A stretch of DNA of 64,000 nucleotides from Chitinophagaceae bacterium. GTDB taxonomy: Bacteria > Bacteroidota > Bacteroidia > Chitinophagales > Chitinophagaceae. The stretch's first letter is position 1. The number at the start of each line of letters is the position of its first letter. The translations under genes and the position numbers were made by a program. The notes under the pieces were generated by a model. That model did no database searches. It was not told where the DNA came from and saw nothing but the letters and a program-made list of their open reading frames with translations. Below, one piece after another: positions 8,679-18,975 of this stretch. The stretch spans positions 22,955-86,954 of the forward strand of contig CANCSS010000005.1 in assembly GCA_947380905.1 (NCBI GenBank), read 5' to 3'.

Positions 8679-10064
8679 CTAAAAGTAGAGATAATTGAGC
8701 AGTAAATTAGGGAAAACTCCAAGGACGAGCAGCAAGATTGCCAAAGCCAATAGTTTATAAGCGTAATTTTTTGGCAGCGCTCCTAATGCCGATTCCCCAG
8801 TTGCAAAATACATGGCTTGTACTATTTTAAAATAATAATAAATACTAATGGCTGCAAATACAACCGCCACCATCACCAACCAAAGGCCGGCACCTGCTTT
8901 TACTAATGCACTGAGCATGTAATACTTCGCAAAAAAGCCCCCGGTTAAAGGGATACCTGCTAAAGAAAATAGAAATACAGTAGTTACAAATGCAAGTAAA
9001 GGATGCGCCTTACTCAATCCATTAAAAGATTCAAAACTATTTTCTTTCATTTTTATGAGTACTGCAAAAATGCCAATAGTGGCAATGGAGTATACCACCG
9101 CATACAATAAAATTGCCTCGTTCGTTATATCTGTTTTGCCATACAAAGCAAACAACATAAATCCTGCTTGCGCAATGCTTGAATACGCCAACATACGTTT
9201 TACACTTCTTTGAAATACGGCAATGATATTTCCCACCAATAAAGTAGCAAGAATTACAAAAGTTAATAGGATGGTCCAAGAATAAGCCAAAGCTTTGTAT
9301 TGACTGCCAAACACATTAATGAATGCTACAAATGCAGCTGCTTTTGCAATGGTAGCCATAAAAGAAGTAAATACCGTTGGTGCCCCGTCATATACATCGG
9401 GTGTCCAAAAATGAAAAGGCGCTGCTGATACTTTAAAATTCATAGCGGCAAATAACAATATTAAACCAGCCGAAAGCATTACCTGTTCTTGAGCCATTCC
9501 AGTCACTTTATTTACAACAGGATCTGCCATCAGAAAAGTTCCAGTGGCCCCATAAATAAAAGTGATACCTAATAATAAAATGCCGGTGGAAAAAGAACCC
9601 ATTAAAAAATATTTTAAAGCAGCTTCATTGCTAAACATATTTTTTTTATCGGCACCTGTCAAAATATATAAAGGAATAGATAGAATTTCTATGCCTATAA
9701 ACAACATTAATAAATTATCAAAAGAGGTCAATACACTGACGCCGCATAAAATGAAAAAGAACAAACTATAAAAATCAGCAGGCGTGTTGCTTAATTTTGA
9801 AATTTCTTCCCCATTGATCCATACATAAATGAAAGTAAGGGCAAATAGCAAGGTGTTGGTATACAATCCAAATTGATTGAACTTTAACATGCCCTTGGTA
9901 TCGTAGTTAATGACGAGCCAGCCATTCAATTGTGCTACATTTGCAACGATTAAAATAAGCAACCCTATTAAGGCTATATTTTTTTGCACTTGATTACTTT
10001 TTATGCCCCAAGAACAAAACATCATAATCACGCCCAATAAAGTAGAAACTATAATTGCATTCAT
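8679..10064 (-). CDS. nuoN: NADH-quinone oxidoreductase subunit N
   Basis: Proton-translocating Nqo14-like membrane protein, last gene of complete nuo operon. Confidence 0.95.
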   Translation of the reverse strand: MNAIIVSTLLGVIMMFCSWGIKSNQVQKNIALIGLLILIVANVAQLNGWLVINYDTKGMLKFNQFGLYTNTLLFALTFIYVWINGEEISKLSNTPADFYSLFFFILCGVSVLTSFDNLLMLFIGIEILSIPLYILTGADKKNMFSNEAALKYFLMGSFSTGILLLGITFIYGATGTFLMADPVVNKVTGMAQEQVMLSAGLILLFAAMNFKVSAAPFHFWTPDVYDGAPTVFTSFMATIAKAAAFVAFINVFGSQYKALAYSWTILLTFVILATLLVGNIIAVFQRSVKRMLAYSSIAQAGFMLFALYGKTDITNEAILLYAVVYSIATIGIFAVLIKMKENSFESFNGLSKAHPLLAFVTTVFLFSLAGIPLTGGFFAKYYMLSALVKAGAGLWLVMVAVVFAAISIYYYFKIVQAMYFATGESALGALPKNYAYKLLALAILLLVLGVFPNLLLNYLYF

Positions 10065-10079
10065 TGCTAATTCATTTAA

Positions 10080-11501
10080 TTATTTGACAAACAATTGTTG
10101 TAAAGTATCGGCCGTTAAAGTAAATAAGGGTTGAGGGTATACCCCAGTTGCAAAAACAAGGATCAACAATACAATCAAAACTGCTTGTGCTCCTTTATAG
10201 GGAGCTTGCATGGTATTTATTTTTTCGCTTACTTCTCCATACGCCACTTTTTGAACCATGTTTAAAGTATAAATAGCCGCCAATACCACACTCACGCCTG
10301 CGAATGCAGCCATCCAAGGATTTAATAAAAACAATCCATTGAACATTAAAAATTCACCCACAAAAGCGTTGGTTAAAGGCATGGCTATATTCGCTAAGGC
10401 AAAGCCTACTAATAAAATAGCTAGTGTAGGTTGCTTTTTGGCCAATCCACCCATTTGCTGCAGAGATCTAGTTCCCGTTTGTTGTTCAATGATGTCTGCC
10501 ACTATCCATAAACCCAATACATTCAAGCCATGTGAAAACAATTGTATCAATGCCCCTTGTATGGCAATTTGGGTATGCGTAAAGATAGCTGCATTCATTA
10601 AGCCTATATGCGCAATAGATGAATACGCAATAAATCTTTTCATATCATCTTGACGAATGGCTATAAAAGAGGCATATAAAATACCAATGACAGATAAGAC
10701 TACCATAAAATGAGTGTGTACCATAAATGCTACAGGAAACAGCGGCAACAACCATCTAAGAATACCATACAAACCCATTTTAACCATCACCGCGCTCATG
10801 ACCATCGTGACAGCTGTGGGTGATTGTTCGTAGGTATCAGGCTGCCAAGTATGAAAAGGAAAGAGGGGCATTTTGATGGCAAAAGCAATAAAAAATAATA
10901 CAAAACCAGTTGCTTGTTGACCATTGGTTAAGTTCGCATGCAAAAAAGACTGCATCGAAAAGCTATGGTCTGCCGTATGTGCATTTAAAAATAAAATGCC
11001 AACGAGCATCAATAAAGATCCTAAGAAAGTGTAGATGAAAAATTTAAAAGTAATAGCAATTCTTTTTTCTCCACCCCATATAGAACATAAAAAATAAACA
11101 GGTATCAAAGCCAATTCCCAGAAGAAATAAAATAGCAAGGCATCTCCTGCCATGAAAACCCCCATCAGGCCAGCCTGGGTAAATAACATTAGTGACAAGA
11201 AAATATTACTTTGTTTAAAGTTGTTTTTTGCTGTTGCAATAAATATAGCTGGGAAACTAATGGCCGTTAACAGTATTAAAATTTTTGACAACCCATCGGC
11301 ATGTAAAGTAAACCTACTGTTTAAATTGGGTAACCAGGACTTATCGAAATCAACCATATTAGTACAAAGCATTTGACATGCCAACACCAAAGTGATTCCA
11401 CTAAAAATAATAGCAGTCCATTGCGCGTTCTTCTTGTCCTTTATCAACAAAAGAAGCAAGGCAGCCAAAATGGGAACAAACAAAAAAGAAACTAAGATCA
11501 T
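10080..11501 (-). CDS. nuoM: NADH-quinone oxidoreductase subunit M
   Basis: FFWELALIPVYFLCSIWGGEKRIAITFKFFIYTFLGSLLMLVG; operon position. Confidence 0.96.
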   Translation of the reverse strand: MILVSFLFVPILAALLLLLIKDKKNAQWTAIIFSGITLVLACQMLCTNMVDFDKSWLPNLNSRFTLHADGLSKILILLTAISFPAIFIATAKNNFKQSNIFLSLMLFTQAGLMGVFMAGDALLFYFFWELALIPVYFLCSIWGGEKRIAITFKFFIYTFLGSLLMLVGILFLNAHTADHSFSMQSFLHANLTNGQQATGFVLFFIAFAIKMPLFPFHTWQPDTYEQSPTAVTMVMSAVMVKMGLYGILRWLLPLFPVAFMVHTHFMVVLSVIGILYASFIAIRQDDMKRFIAYSSIAHIGLMNAAIFTHTQIAIQGALIQLFSHGLNVLGLWIVADIIEQQTGTRSLQQMGGLAKKQPTLAILLVGFALANIAMPLTNAFVGEFLMFNGLFLLNPWMAAFAGVSVVLAAIYTLNMVQKVAYGEVSEKINTMQAPYKGAQAVLIVLLILVFATGVYPQPLFTLTADTLQQLFVK

Positions 11502-11511
11502 GGTTGCATTA

Positions 11512-13437
11512 TTAATTTTGAGTCAATTTATTAAAAAATATAAAAATAGGCACATCATTGAACCACAATAAAAACAATACAATAATGCCTGTTACCATAA
11601 ATAAAATATAATACCCCACTTGTCCGTTTTGAGTGAGTCTTACTTTTCTAGCACTGTATTGAATTAATTTACCTGCGCCATTGACCGCTCCATCTATGAC
11701 ATGTTTCTCTATGGTGTTTTTTAAAAACCCAGCAAAACGATTTAATGGATATACAATCGCCTCATTGTACAATTCATCAATACGCCATTTATGGTAGAAA
11801 AAATTCCCAACCACCGTATTGGGTGCTTCGTCTGTTTTCTTTTTGTAAATAGCTATCGCCCAAAGTAAAGCCACCAATGCAATACCTACAGACACTGCGA
11901 TTAAAGTCCACTCTAATGAATGAGACAAACCTAATTCAATGGGCTCGCCCACAATAGGAATGAGTTGATGGGACAACCAATGGTGCCCACCCATGATTTC
12001 TGGAATTCCAATAGCACCTGCCAGCGCACTTGCTATGGCCAATAAAATCAAAGGCAAAGTCATGGCTAGTGGCGATTCGTGTAAATGATTTTCTTGATCG
12101 GCGGTACCTCTAAATTTTCCCAGGAAAGTAGTGGTATACAATCGGAACATATAAAAAGCAGTCATGGCAGCACCAATCACACCAAGTACCCAATAAATTG
12201 GACTCTTCGCAAAAGCAGCAGCCAGAATTTCGTCTTTAGAAAAGAAACCACTAAATGGAGGTACCCCTGCAATGGCAATACAACCAATTAAAAAAGTAAT
12301 ATGCGTGATGGGTAATTTTGATTTCAATCCACCCATTTTACGAATGTCTTGTTCATGGTGCATGGCATGTATCACCGACCCCGCCCCTAAGAATAACAAA
12401 GCTTTGAAAAAAGCATGGGTGATTACATGAAAAACGGCACCTGAATAAGCACCCACTCCCAAACCTAAAAACATATAACCCAACTGACTTACGGTAGAAT
12501 AAGCCAATACCTTTTTAATATCATTTTGTTTGATGGCAATGGTAGCGGCTAATAAAGCAGTGCTAATTCCAATAATGGCAATGACATGTTGGGTAAGTTC
12601 ACTATGACTAAATAAAAGATTGCTTCGGGTAATCATATAAATACCTGCAGTGACCATGGTAGCTGCATGTATCAAAGCGGATACTGGAGTAGGGCCTGCC
12701 ATGGCATCAGGCAACCAAGTAAACAAAGGTATTTGTGCACTTTTTCCCATCGCACCTACAAATAATAGTAAGGTAATGCCAGTGATATCGGCACTAGATA
12801 ATTTTGCCAAACTATCCGCAGTTAACACTTCACTATAATTAACGGAACCTAATTTTACGATGATCCAAAAAATGGCCAATAAAAATCCTAAATCACCAAT
12901 GCGATTCATGATGAAGGCTTTTTTTGCAGCATAATTATAATTGCCATTGGTAAACCAGTACCCTATTAATAAGTAAGAGCACAATCCTACACCCTCCCAT
13001 CCAATAAACATAACTACATAATTATCTCCTAAGACCAATACCAACATAGAAAATATAAACAAATTCAAATATGAAAAATAGCGTGCGTAATGGGGTGCTG
13101 CTTCTTCTTTCATATAAGCCGAAGAATACAAATGAATCAATGAACCCACTCCGGTAATTACCAATAAAAAAAGCGCAGACAAAGCGTCTACTTTAAAATC
13201 AAAAGGTATTTTTATGGAAGCTGCATTGATAAAATCGAAATAATGAACGGTCACTGCACCATGGTCTTGCACATACATAAATGCAAAAATGCTGGCAATA
13301 AAGGATGCCACTATATATCCAGTGGCTTTGTAAGCAATTACTTTCTTACTCCAATAGTTACGACCCAGTCCATTGAATAAAAAACCAGCAAGTGGCCATA
13401 GAAGAATGAATGCAATTAATATTTTCATGATACCCAT
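11512..13437 (-). CDS. nuoL: NADH-quinone oxidoreductase subunit L
   Basis: FIGWEGVGLCSYLLIGYWF, AMGKSAQIPLFTWLPDAMAGPTPVSALIHAATMVTAGIYMI. Confidence 0.97.
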   Translation of the reverse strand: MGIMKILIAFILLWPLAGFLFNGLGRNYWSKKVIAYKATGYIVASFIASIFAFMYVQDHGAVTVHYFDFINAASIKIPFDFKVDALSALFLLVITGVGSLIHLYSSAYMKEEAAPHYARYFSYLNLFIFSMLVLVLGDNYVVMFIGWEGVGLCSYLLIGYWFTNGNYNYAAKKAFIMNRIGDLGFLLAIFWIIVKLGSVNYSEVLTADSLAKLSSADITGITLLLFVGAMGKSAQIPLFTWLPDAMAGPTPVSALIHAATMVTAGIYMITRSNLLFSHSELTQHVIAIIGISTALLAATIAIKQNDIKKVLAYSTVSQLGYMFLGLGVGAYSGAVFHVITHAFFKALLFLGAGSVIHAMHHEQDIRKMGGLKSKLPITHITFLIGCIAIAGVPPFSGFFSKDEILAAAFAKSPIYWVLGVIGAAMTAFYMFRLYTTTFLGKFRGTADQENHLHESPLAMTLPLILLAIASALAGAIGIPEIMGGHHWLSHQLIPIVGEPIELGLSHSLEWTLIAVSVGIALVALLWAIAIYKKKTDEAPNTVVGNFFYHKWRIDELYNEAIVYPLNRFAGFLKNTIEKHVIDGAVNGAGKLIQYSARKVRLTQNGQVGYYILFMVTGIIVLFLLWFNDVPIFIFFNKLTQN

Positions 13438-13441
13438 GGAG

Positions 13442-13777
13442 TTAATTCTTTAATCTGTTTAAAAAATTGACGTCTATCGAATGTGTATTTCGATACATCA
13501 TTACAATAATTGCCAACCCAATACTTACTTCGGCTGCAGCAACCACCATAATAAAAAATACAAAAATTTGCGCATCTATACCCGCCATACTCACCGCGCC
13601 GTTTTGCATAGACATACCATTGTACATTTTAGAAAAAGCAACCAGCAATAAATTCACCGCATTCAACATTAGTTCAATACACATAAATACTATAATGGCA
13701 TTGCGACGTGTCAACACCCCTACCACCCCAATACTAAAAAGGGTAAGACAGAAAAAGATATAATACTGTATAGACAT
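13442..13777 (-). CDS. nuoK: NADH-quinone oxidoreductase subunit K
   Basis: MSIQYYIFFCLTLFSIGVVGVLTRRNAIIVFMCIELMLNAVNLLLVAF; start taken at internal Met (ORF track start 13804 overlaps nuoJ). Confidence 0.95.
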   Translation of the reverse strand: MSIQYYIFFCLTLFSIGVVGVLTRRNAIIVFMCIELMLNAVNLLLVAFSKMYNGMSMQNGAVSMAGIDAQIFVFFIMVVAAAEVSIGLAIIVMMYRNTHSIDVNFLNRLKN

Positions 13778-13790
13778 AAGATCGAATTTT

Positions 13791-14291
13791 TTATTTTTTC
13801 CCAATGAGCACCGCTCCCACCATGGCGCTTAAAAACAATACGCTACTTATTTCAAACGGAACTACATAATCAGTAAACAAGGCTTTTCCTAATGGATTTA
13901 TCAAGCCAATGGACCCTTCCTTCAACAACACCGTTTTCCCTACCAATGGAATAGATTGTTTCACCAAAGAAATCAACAAGGTTAAAAAACTTCCTCCCGC
14001 AATCACTCCAATAAACTTTACAAACAATTGCTTTTGGGGTTCACTGTCTTTTTTTACATTCATGAGCATAATCACAAATAAAAATAATACCATGATGGCC
14101 CCGGCATACACAATGATATTTACAATGGCTAAAAATTGGGCATTCAATAATATATAATGTCCCGATATAGCAAAAAACACAAGTATGAGCCATAAGACAC
14201 TGTGTATGGGATTTTTACTAACCAGCACCATAATGGCACATACCAGTGCAAAAACAGATAAGGCGTAAAATATAATTTCTAATAGATTCAT
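13791..14291 (-). CDS. nuoJ: NADH-quinone oxidoreductase subunit J
   Basis: NPIHSVLWLILVFFAISGHYILLNAQFLAIVNIIVYAGAIMVLFLFVIMLMNV. Confidence 0.96.
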   Translation of the reverse strand: MNLLEIIFYALSVFALVCAIMVLVSKNPIHSVLWLILVFFAISGHYILLNAQFLAIVNIIVYAGAIMVLFLFVIMLMNVKKDSEPQKQLFVKFIGVIAGGSFLTLLISLVKQSIPLVGKTVLLKEGSIGLINPLGKALFTDYVVPFEISSVLFLSAMVGAVLIGKK

Positions 14292-14296
14292 ATTGA

Positions 14297-14833
14297 TTAA
14301 GCTTCTACTCCTTTTGCCTTAGCCAACGCATTGGCGTCGGTTAAAGTATTGGGAATTAATAAATCGTTCTTGTCATAAATAAATCCTTTGCGCGTATAAT
14401 TGGCTGGCGCAAAAGTTTCACTTAAATAAATGGCATCTTTTGGACAAGCTTCTTCACACAAACCACAAAAAATACAACGCAACATATTTATTTCATATTT
14501 AGCTGCATACTTTTCTTCTCTGTACAAATGTTCTTCTCCTTCCATTCTTTCAGCTGCTTCCATGGTGATGGCTTCTGCAGGGCAAGCCACTGCACATAAA
14601 CCACAGGCCGTGCAATTTTCGCGACCTTCCTCATCTCTATTTAACACATGCAAGCCTCTGAATACCGGACTAAATTCCCTTTTTTGTTCAGGGTATCTTA
14701 CCGTTGGTTGCTTTTTAAACATGTGACTAAAAGTGATCATCATGCCTTTAATAATATTAATCAAATACAAACGCTCCCAAAAAGTCATGGGGCTGCGGTT
14801 TACTGCGATTGATTTATTGGTTAATGCTTGCAT
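14297..14833 (-). CDS. nuoI: NADH-quinone oxidoreductase subunit I
   Basis: Two CxxCxxCxxxCP ferredoxin motifs (CTACGLCAVACP, CIFCGLCEEACP). Confidence 0.97.
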   Translation of the reverse strand: MQALTNKSIAVNRSPMTFWERLYLINIIKGMMITFSHMFKKQPTVRYPEQKREFSPVFRGLHVLNRDEEGRENCTACGLCAVACPAEAITMEAAERMEGEEHLYREEKYAAKYEINMLRCIFCGLCEEACPKDAIYLSETFAPANYTRKGFIYDKNDLLIPNTLTDANALAKAKGVEA

Positions 14834-14858
14834 GTTATATTCCTAAGATTTTTTATAA

Positions 14859-15902
14859 TTATAATTTAGATAAGATTAAAGCTCCCGTTAACAACATATT
14901 TAACAAGGCCAATGGTATCATTTTTTTCCACCCCAAATTCATTAATTGATCGTATCTAAATCTTGGGATTGTCCAACGAATCCACATAAATAAAAATACA
15001 AACAACACTATTTTAATAAGTAAAGTGCCTAATCCAATCATGGCTGCGATATTTGGCGCTACCGTAGTTTCATCAAAGAATGGTAAATCATACCCACCAA
15101 AATACATCGAAGCCATAATGGCGCTACTCATAATCATATTGACATATTCAGCAAATAAAAAGAACCCTAATTTCATAGAAGAGTATTCTTGATGGTAGCC
15201 AAAGTTCAATTCATTTTCGGCTTCGGGTAAATCAAAAGGGGTACGATTGCATTCTGCCATGGCACAAATAAAGAAAATAACAAATCCCAAAGGCTGATAC
15301 ACCACATTCCACCAATGTCCTGCTGTCTGATCGGCCACAATAGTTTTTAAACTTAAAGTGCCTGTGGTCATTAATAATGCAATCAGAGCTAAACCCATTG
15401 CAATTTCATAACTAATGGCTTGAGAGGCGGCACGGAGTGCCGACATCAAAGAAAATTTATTATTAGAAGCCCATCCGCCAATCATAATTCCATATACCCC
15501 CATGCTTACCACTGCAAAAACATATAAAATTCCAATGTTTACATCGGCTATTTGCAAAGCTATGGTACGTCCAAATAAATGCACATCCGTGCTCCAAGGA
15601 ATGACTGCACAAGTCATTAAGCTAGCCGTCATCGCCAATCCCGGTCCTAGAATAAACAACCATTTGCTGGATGCATTTGGAATGATTTCTTCCTTCATGA
15701 TTAATTTTAAACCATCTGCTAAGGGTTGCAATAAACCAAAGGGCCCTGCTCTATTCGGACCAGGTCGGTCTTGTAAAATCGCAGCCACTTTTCTTTCGCC
15801 AAAAGTGGTATATAATGTAATCAATAAAGTAGTGAGCACAATGATCACAATCAAAATTAATTTTTCAATAACAAAGGCCCAATCAAATGCGAGTAGTGTC
15901 AT
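14859..15902 (-). CDS. nuoH: NADH-quinone oxidoreductase subunit H
   Basis: GERKVAAILQDRPGPNRAGPFGLLQPLADGLKLIMKEE, DLPEAENELNFGYHQEYSSMKLG. Confidence 0.97.
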   Translation of the reverse strand: MTLLAFDWAFVIEKLILIVIIVLTTLLITLYTTFGERKVAAILQDRPGPNRAGPFGLLQPLADGLKLIMKEEIIPNASSKWLFILGPGLAMTASLMTCAVIPWSTDVHLFGRTIALQIADVNIGILYVFAVVSMGVYGIMIGGWASNNKFSLMSALRAASQAISYEIAMGLALIALLMTTGTLSLKTIVADQTAGHWWNVVYQPLGFVIFFICAMAECNRTPFDLPEAENELNFGYHQEYSSMKLGFFLFAEYVNMIMSSAIMASMYFGGYDLPFFDETTVAPNIAAMIGLGTLLIKIVLFVFLFMWIRWTIPRFRYDQLMNLGWKKMIPLALLNMLLTGALILSKL

Positions 15903-15912
15903 GCTTTATAAA

Positions 15913-17049
15913 TTACGCTTTGTTTGAATTATTGTTAAAAGTAGTTCCATGAGAAGGACCTTCGATTGCACTTAAATGAACCGAAGGCAAGTTAACTTCA
16001 CTTTCGTTGTGAATGTCCATTAACAAATGAGGTGCTCTGCCATGATTCACTGCTTTGAAAGTTTCTGTAGGAAGCGTAGTTCCAATATTTCCTGCATAGT
16101 GCCCTTGAGCAATTACAGAATGTCTGCTAATTTCACGTGGCCCTTCTATCACCCAATCATGGGTATGCTTTTTATCAAAACGACAAGTGTTGCAAATCCA
16201 ACCTGGTTTTCCTTCGGGTGTATCTTCAATCTCGCCCCACTCATCTTTTCTAGCGGTGACTCTAAATACTTCGTCTCCTCTGTTCCATAAAGTAACGCGG
16301 CCCGAACAAGTAGGACAATCACGATGTGCATCCATGGGTTTTAAAAACCATACTCTATTTTTAAAACGGAATGTTTTATCTGTTAAAGCGCCCACAGGAC
16401 ATACATCAATTACGTTACCTATGAATTCATTGTCCAAACTTTTTTCAATATGCGTTGCAATTTCTGCATGATCTCCTCTATCTAAAATACCATGAGTTCT
16501 TTTATTCGTTAATTGATCGGCAACAAAGATACAACGATAACACAATATGCATCTTGTCATGTGCAATTGAATGTGCTTTCCTATATCATGTTTTTTAAAA
16601 GTACGTCTTTGAAATTCATAGCGTGTGCTAGACTTGCCATGCTCAAAACTTAAGTCTTGTAAATGACATTCGCCAGCTTGATCACATATAGGACAATCCA
16701 ATGGATGATTTAACAATAAAAATTCAACAATACCTGCTCTAGCATCAATTACTTTTTCACTGGTAATATTTTTTACTTCCATGCCATCCATCACGGTCGT
16801 ACGACATGACGCTACTAATTTAGGCATGGGGCGAGGATCTTTTTCAGAACCCTTTGATACTTCTACCAAACAGGTGCGACATTTTCCACCACTTCCTTCC
16901 AGCTTACTATAATAACACATAGCAGGTGGCGCTACTGCACCTCCAATTTGACGTGCCGCTTGCAATATCGTAGTGCCCGCTGGTACTTCAATGGTAATGT
17001 TGTCTACTGTTACTTTAAATAATGTTTGTTCACTCATAGTTTTGCGCAA
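15913..17049 (-). CDS. nuoG: Short NADH-quinone oxidoreductase subunit G (Fe-S N-terminal part only)
   Basis: 2Fe-2S ferredoxin domain, HPLDCPICDQAGECHLQD, RCILCYRC, VIDVCPVGALTDK; lacks a large molybdopterin-like domain; 378 aa. Confidence 0.93.
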   Translation of the reverse strand: MRKTMSEQTLFKVTVDNITIEVPAGTTILQAARQIGGAVAPPAMCYYSKLEGSGGKCRTCLVEVSKGSEKDPRPMPKLVASCRTTVMDGMEVKNITSEKVIDARAGIVEFLLLNHPLDCPICDQAGECHLQDLSFEHGKSSTRYEFQRRTFKKHDIGKHIQLHMTRCILCYRCIFVADQLTNKRTHGILDRGDHAEIATHIEKSLDNEFIGNVIDVCPVGALTDKTFRFKNRVWFLKPMDAHRDCPTCSGRVTLWNRGDEVFRVTARKDEWGEIEDTPEGKPGWICNTCRFDKKHTHDWVIEGPREISRHSVIAQGHYAGNIGTTLPTETFKAVNHGRAPHLLMDIHNESEVNLPSVHLSAIEGPSHGTTFNNNSNKA

Positions 17050-17051
17050 TG

Positions 17052-18404
17052 TTATGCAGGCACATGGATAGGGTCTGCATAGTGTTGTAAACCAAAATTA
17101 CTTGTTTGTGATAATGCTCTATTTTGAATATGCCATTCAAATTCATCACGGAAATGTCTAATCGCAGCCGCTACCGGCCAAGCTGCCGCATCTCCTAATG
17201 GACAAATGGTATTGCCTTCAATTTTTCTTTGAATGTCCCATAACAAATCAATATCACTTATTTCTCCTTTTCCTAATTCTATTTTTTGAATTATTTTTTC
17301 CATCCACCCTGTTCCCTCTCTACATGGCGAACATTGTCCACAGCTTTCGTGTCTGTAAAAACGCGCCAAGGTTAAAGTATGTTTTACAATACATTGGTCT
17401 TCGTCTAAAACTATAAAACCACCCGAACCCATCATAGAACCGGTTGCAAAACCACCATCACTTAAACTTTCATAGTTCATGTATCGTGTTTCTCCTTTAG
17501 CCGTTTTTAATAATAAATTCGCAGGCAAGATAGGGACCGATGATCCTCCTGGGATACAAGCTTTTAACTTTTTACCATTGGCGATGCCACCGCAATATTC
17601 ATCACTGTAAATAAAATCTTCCACAGAAATGGTCATGTCAATTTCATACACGCCAGGCTTATTGATATTTCCGCAAGCAGAAATTAATTTTGTACCAGTA
17701 GAACGACCTACTCCAATTTTCGCATATGCTTCACCCCCCATCTTGATAATAGGCACTATAGCCGCTAAAGTTTCTACATTGTTTACTACTGTAGGACGCA
17801 TCCATACTCCTTGAATCGCAGGGAAGGGTGGTTTGATACGAGGATTGCCTCTTTTACCTTCTAAGGATTCTATCAACGCAGTTTCTTCACCACAGATATA
17901 GGCACCTGCACCCCGATGAACATGAATCATACAATCAAAACCAGTGCCTAAAATATTTTTTCCTAAAAAACCATTCTTAGTGGCTTCTATTATTGCCTCT
18001 TCCAATATGGAAGCCACCCATGCATATTCACCTCTAATATAGATATAGGTATCATTGGATCCTAAAGCATAAGAAGAAATAAGTAAACCTTCTATTAATA
18101 AGTGGGGTAAGAATTCCATTAAATAACGATCCTTAAAAGTACCTGGCTCACTTTCGTCTGCATTGCATACCAAATGACGTGGCACGCCTTCGGGCTTAGC
18201 AATAAAACTCCATTTCATGCCAGCAGGAAAACCAGCGCCGCCTCTTCCTCTTAATCCACTTTTCTTTACTTCTTCTACAATAGCCTCCATGGTCATTTCC
18301 TTCAACGCTTTTTCAGCTGTCACATATCCCCCCTCACGACGATACACATCGTAAGTACGAATACCTGGCACATTTGCTTTTTCTAATAATAATTTTACAC
18401 CCAT
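17052..18404 (-). CDS. nuoF: NADH-quinone oxidoreductase subunit F
   Basis: GLRGRGGAGFPAGMKWSF, CNADESEPGTFKDR, ESCGQCSPCREGTGWM. Confidence 0.97.
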   Translation of the reverse strand: MGVKLLLEKANVPGIRTYDVYRREGGYVTAEKALKEMTMEAIVEEVKKSGLRGRGGAGFPAGMKWSFIAKPEGVPRHLVCNADESEPGTFKDRYLMEFLPHLLIEGLLISSYALGSNDTYIYIRGEYAWVASILEEAIIEATKNGFLGKNILGTGFDCMIHVHRGAGAYICGEETALIESLEGKRGNPRIKPPFPAIQGVWMRPTVVNNVETLAAIVPIIKMGGEAYAKIGVGRSTGTKLISACGNINKPGVYEIDMTISVEDFIYSDEYCGGIANGKKLKACIPGGSSVPILPANLLLKTAKGETRYMNYESLSDGGFATGSMMGSGGFIVLDEDQCIVKHTLTLARFYRHESCGQCSPCREGTGWMEKIIQKIELGKGEISDIDLLWDIQRKIEGNTICPLGDAAAWPVAAAIRHFRDEFEWHIQNRALSQTSNFGLQHYADPIHVPA

Positions 18405-18423
18405 TGTTGCTACTTTATCTTTT

Positions 18424-18933
18424 CTAATTTTGCGCTATTATTTGTTGTCTGTATTCTTCAATAATTGCATCCACTTTTTCTTTGGTTAAGTGTTCTCTGT
18501 ATACTTTGCCTACTTGCATCATCGGCGCATAGCCGCAAGCTCCCAAACACTCCACCAACTTCAAAGTAAATAAACCATCCTTGGTCGTCTCCCCTGGCAG
18601 TATGCCCAATTGCTTTTGAATATAGGCAATGATGTTGTCCGAACCACTGATCATGCAAGGGCCCGTTTGACATACTTCAAAAACAAACTTGCCTACGGGT
18701 TTTAAATTGTACATGCTATAAAAAGTGGCTACTTCATATACTTCAATGGGTTCAATACTTAATAAGCTTGCTACATAATCCATCGCTTCCGTTGGCAACC
18801 AGCCTCCAAAACTATCCTGCGCTAAATGCAACACCGGTAGCAATGCACTTTTTTGTTTCCCTTCTGGATAACGAGCTACCAAGCGTTTCAACTCGGTCAT
18901 TTGTTCGTTATTAAATTGAAGACTCATATACAA
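18424..18933 (-). CDS. nuoE: NADH-quinone oxidoreductase subunit E
   Basis: EVYEVATFYSMYNLKPVGKFVFEVCQTGPC...VECLGACGYAPMMQV. Confidence 0.96.
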   Translation of the reverse strand: MYMSLQFNNEQMTELKRLVARYPEGKQKSALLPVLHLAQDSFGGWLPTEAMDYVASLLSIEPIEVYEVATFYSMYNLKPVGKFVFEVCQTGPCMISGSDNIIAYIQKQLGILPGETTKDGLFTLKLVECLGACGYAPMMQVGKVYREHLTKEKVDAIIEEYRQQIIAQN

Positions 18934-18975
18934 ATTTCATTTTCTCAATTATTATAATACGCGCAATTCAAAAAG

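Noticed and set aside
13777-13804. Longer nuoK start given in ORF track
   Set aside because: Would overlap nuoJ; the MSIQYY start fits the NuoK N-terminus.
15913-17049. NuoG as a frameshifted pseudogene
   Set aside because: nuoH follows after about 10 bp, the operon is otherwise complete, and the C-terminal region retains ordered motifs; a natural short form is more likely.
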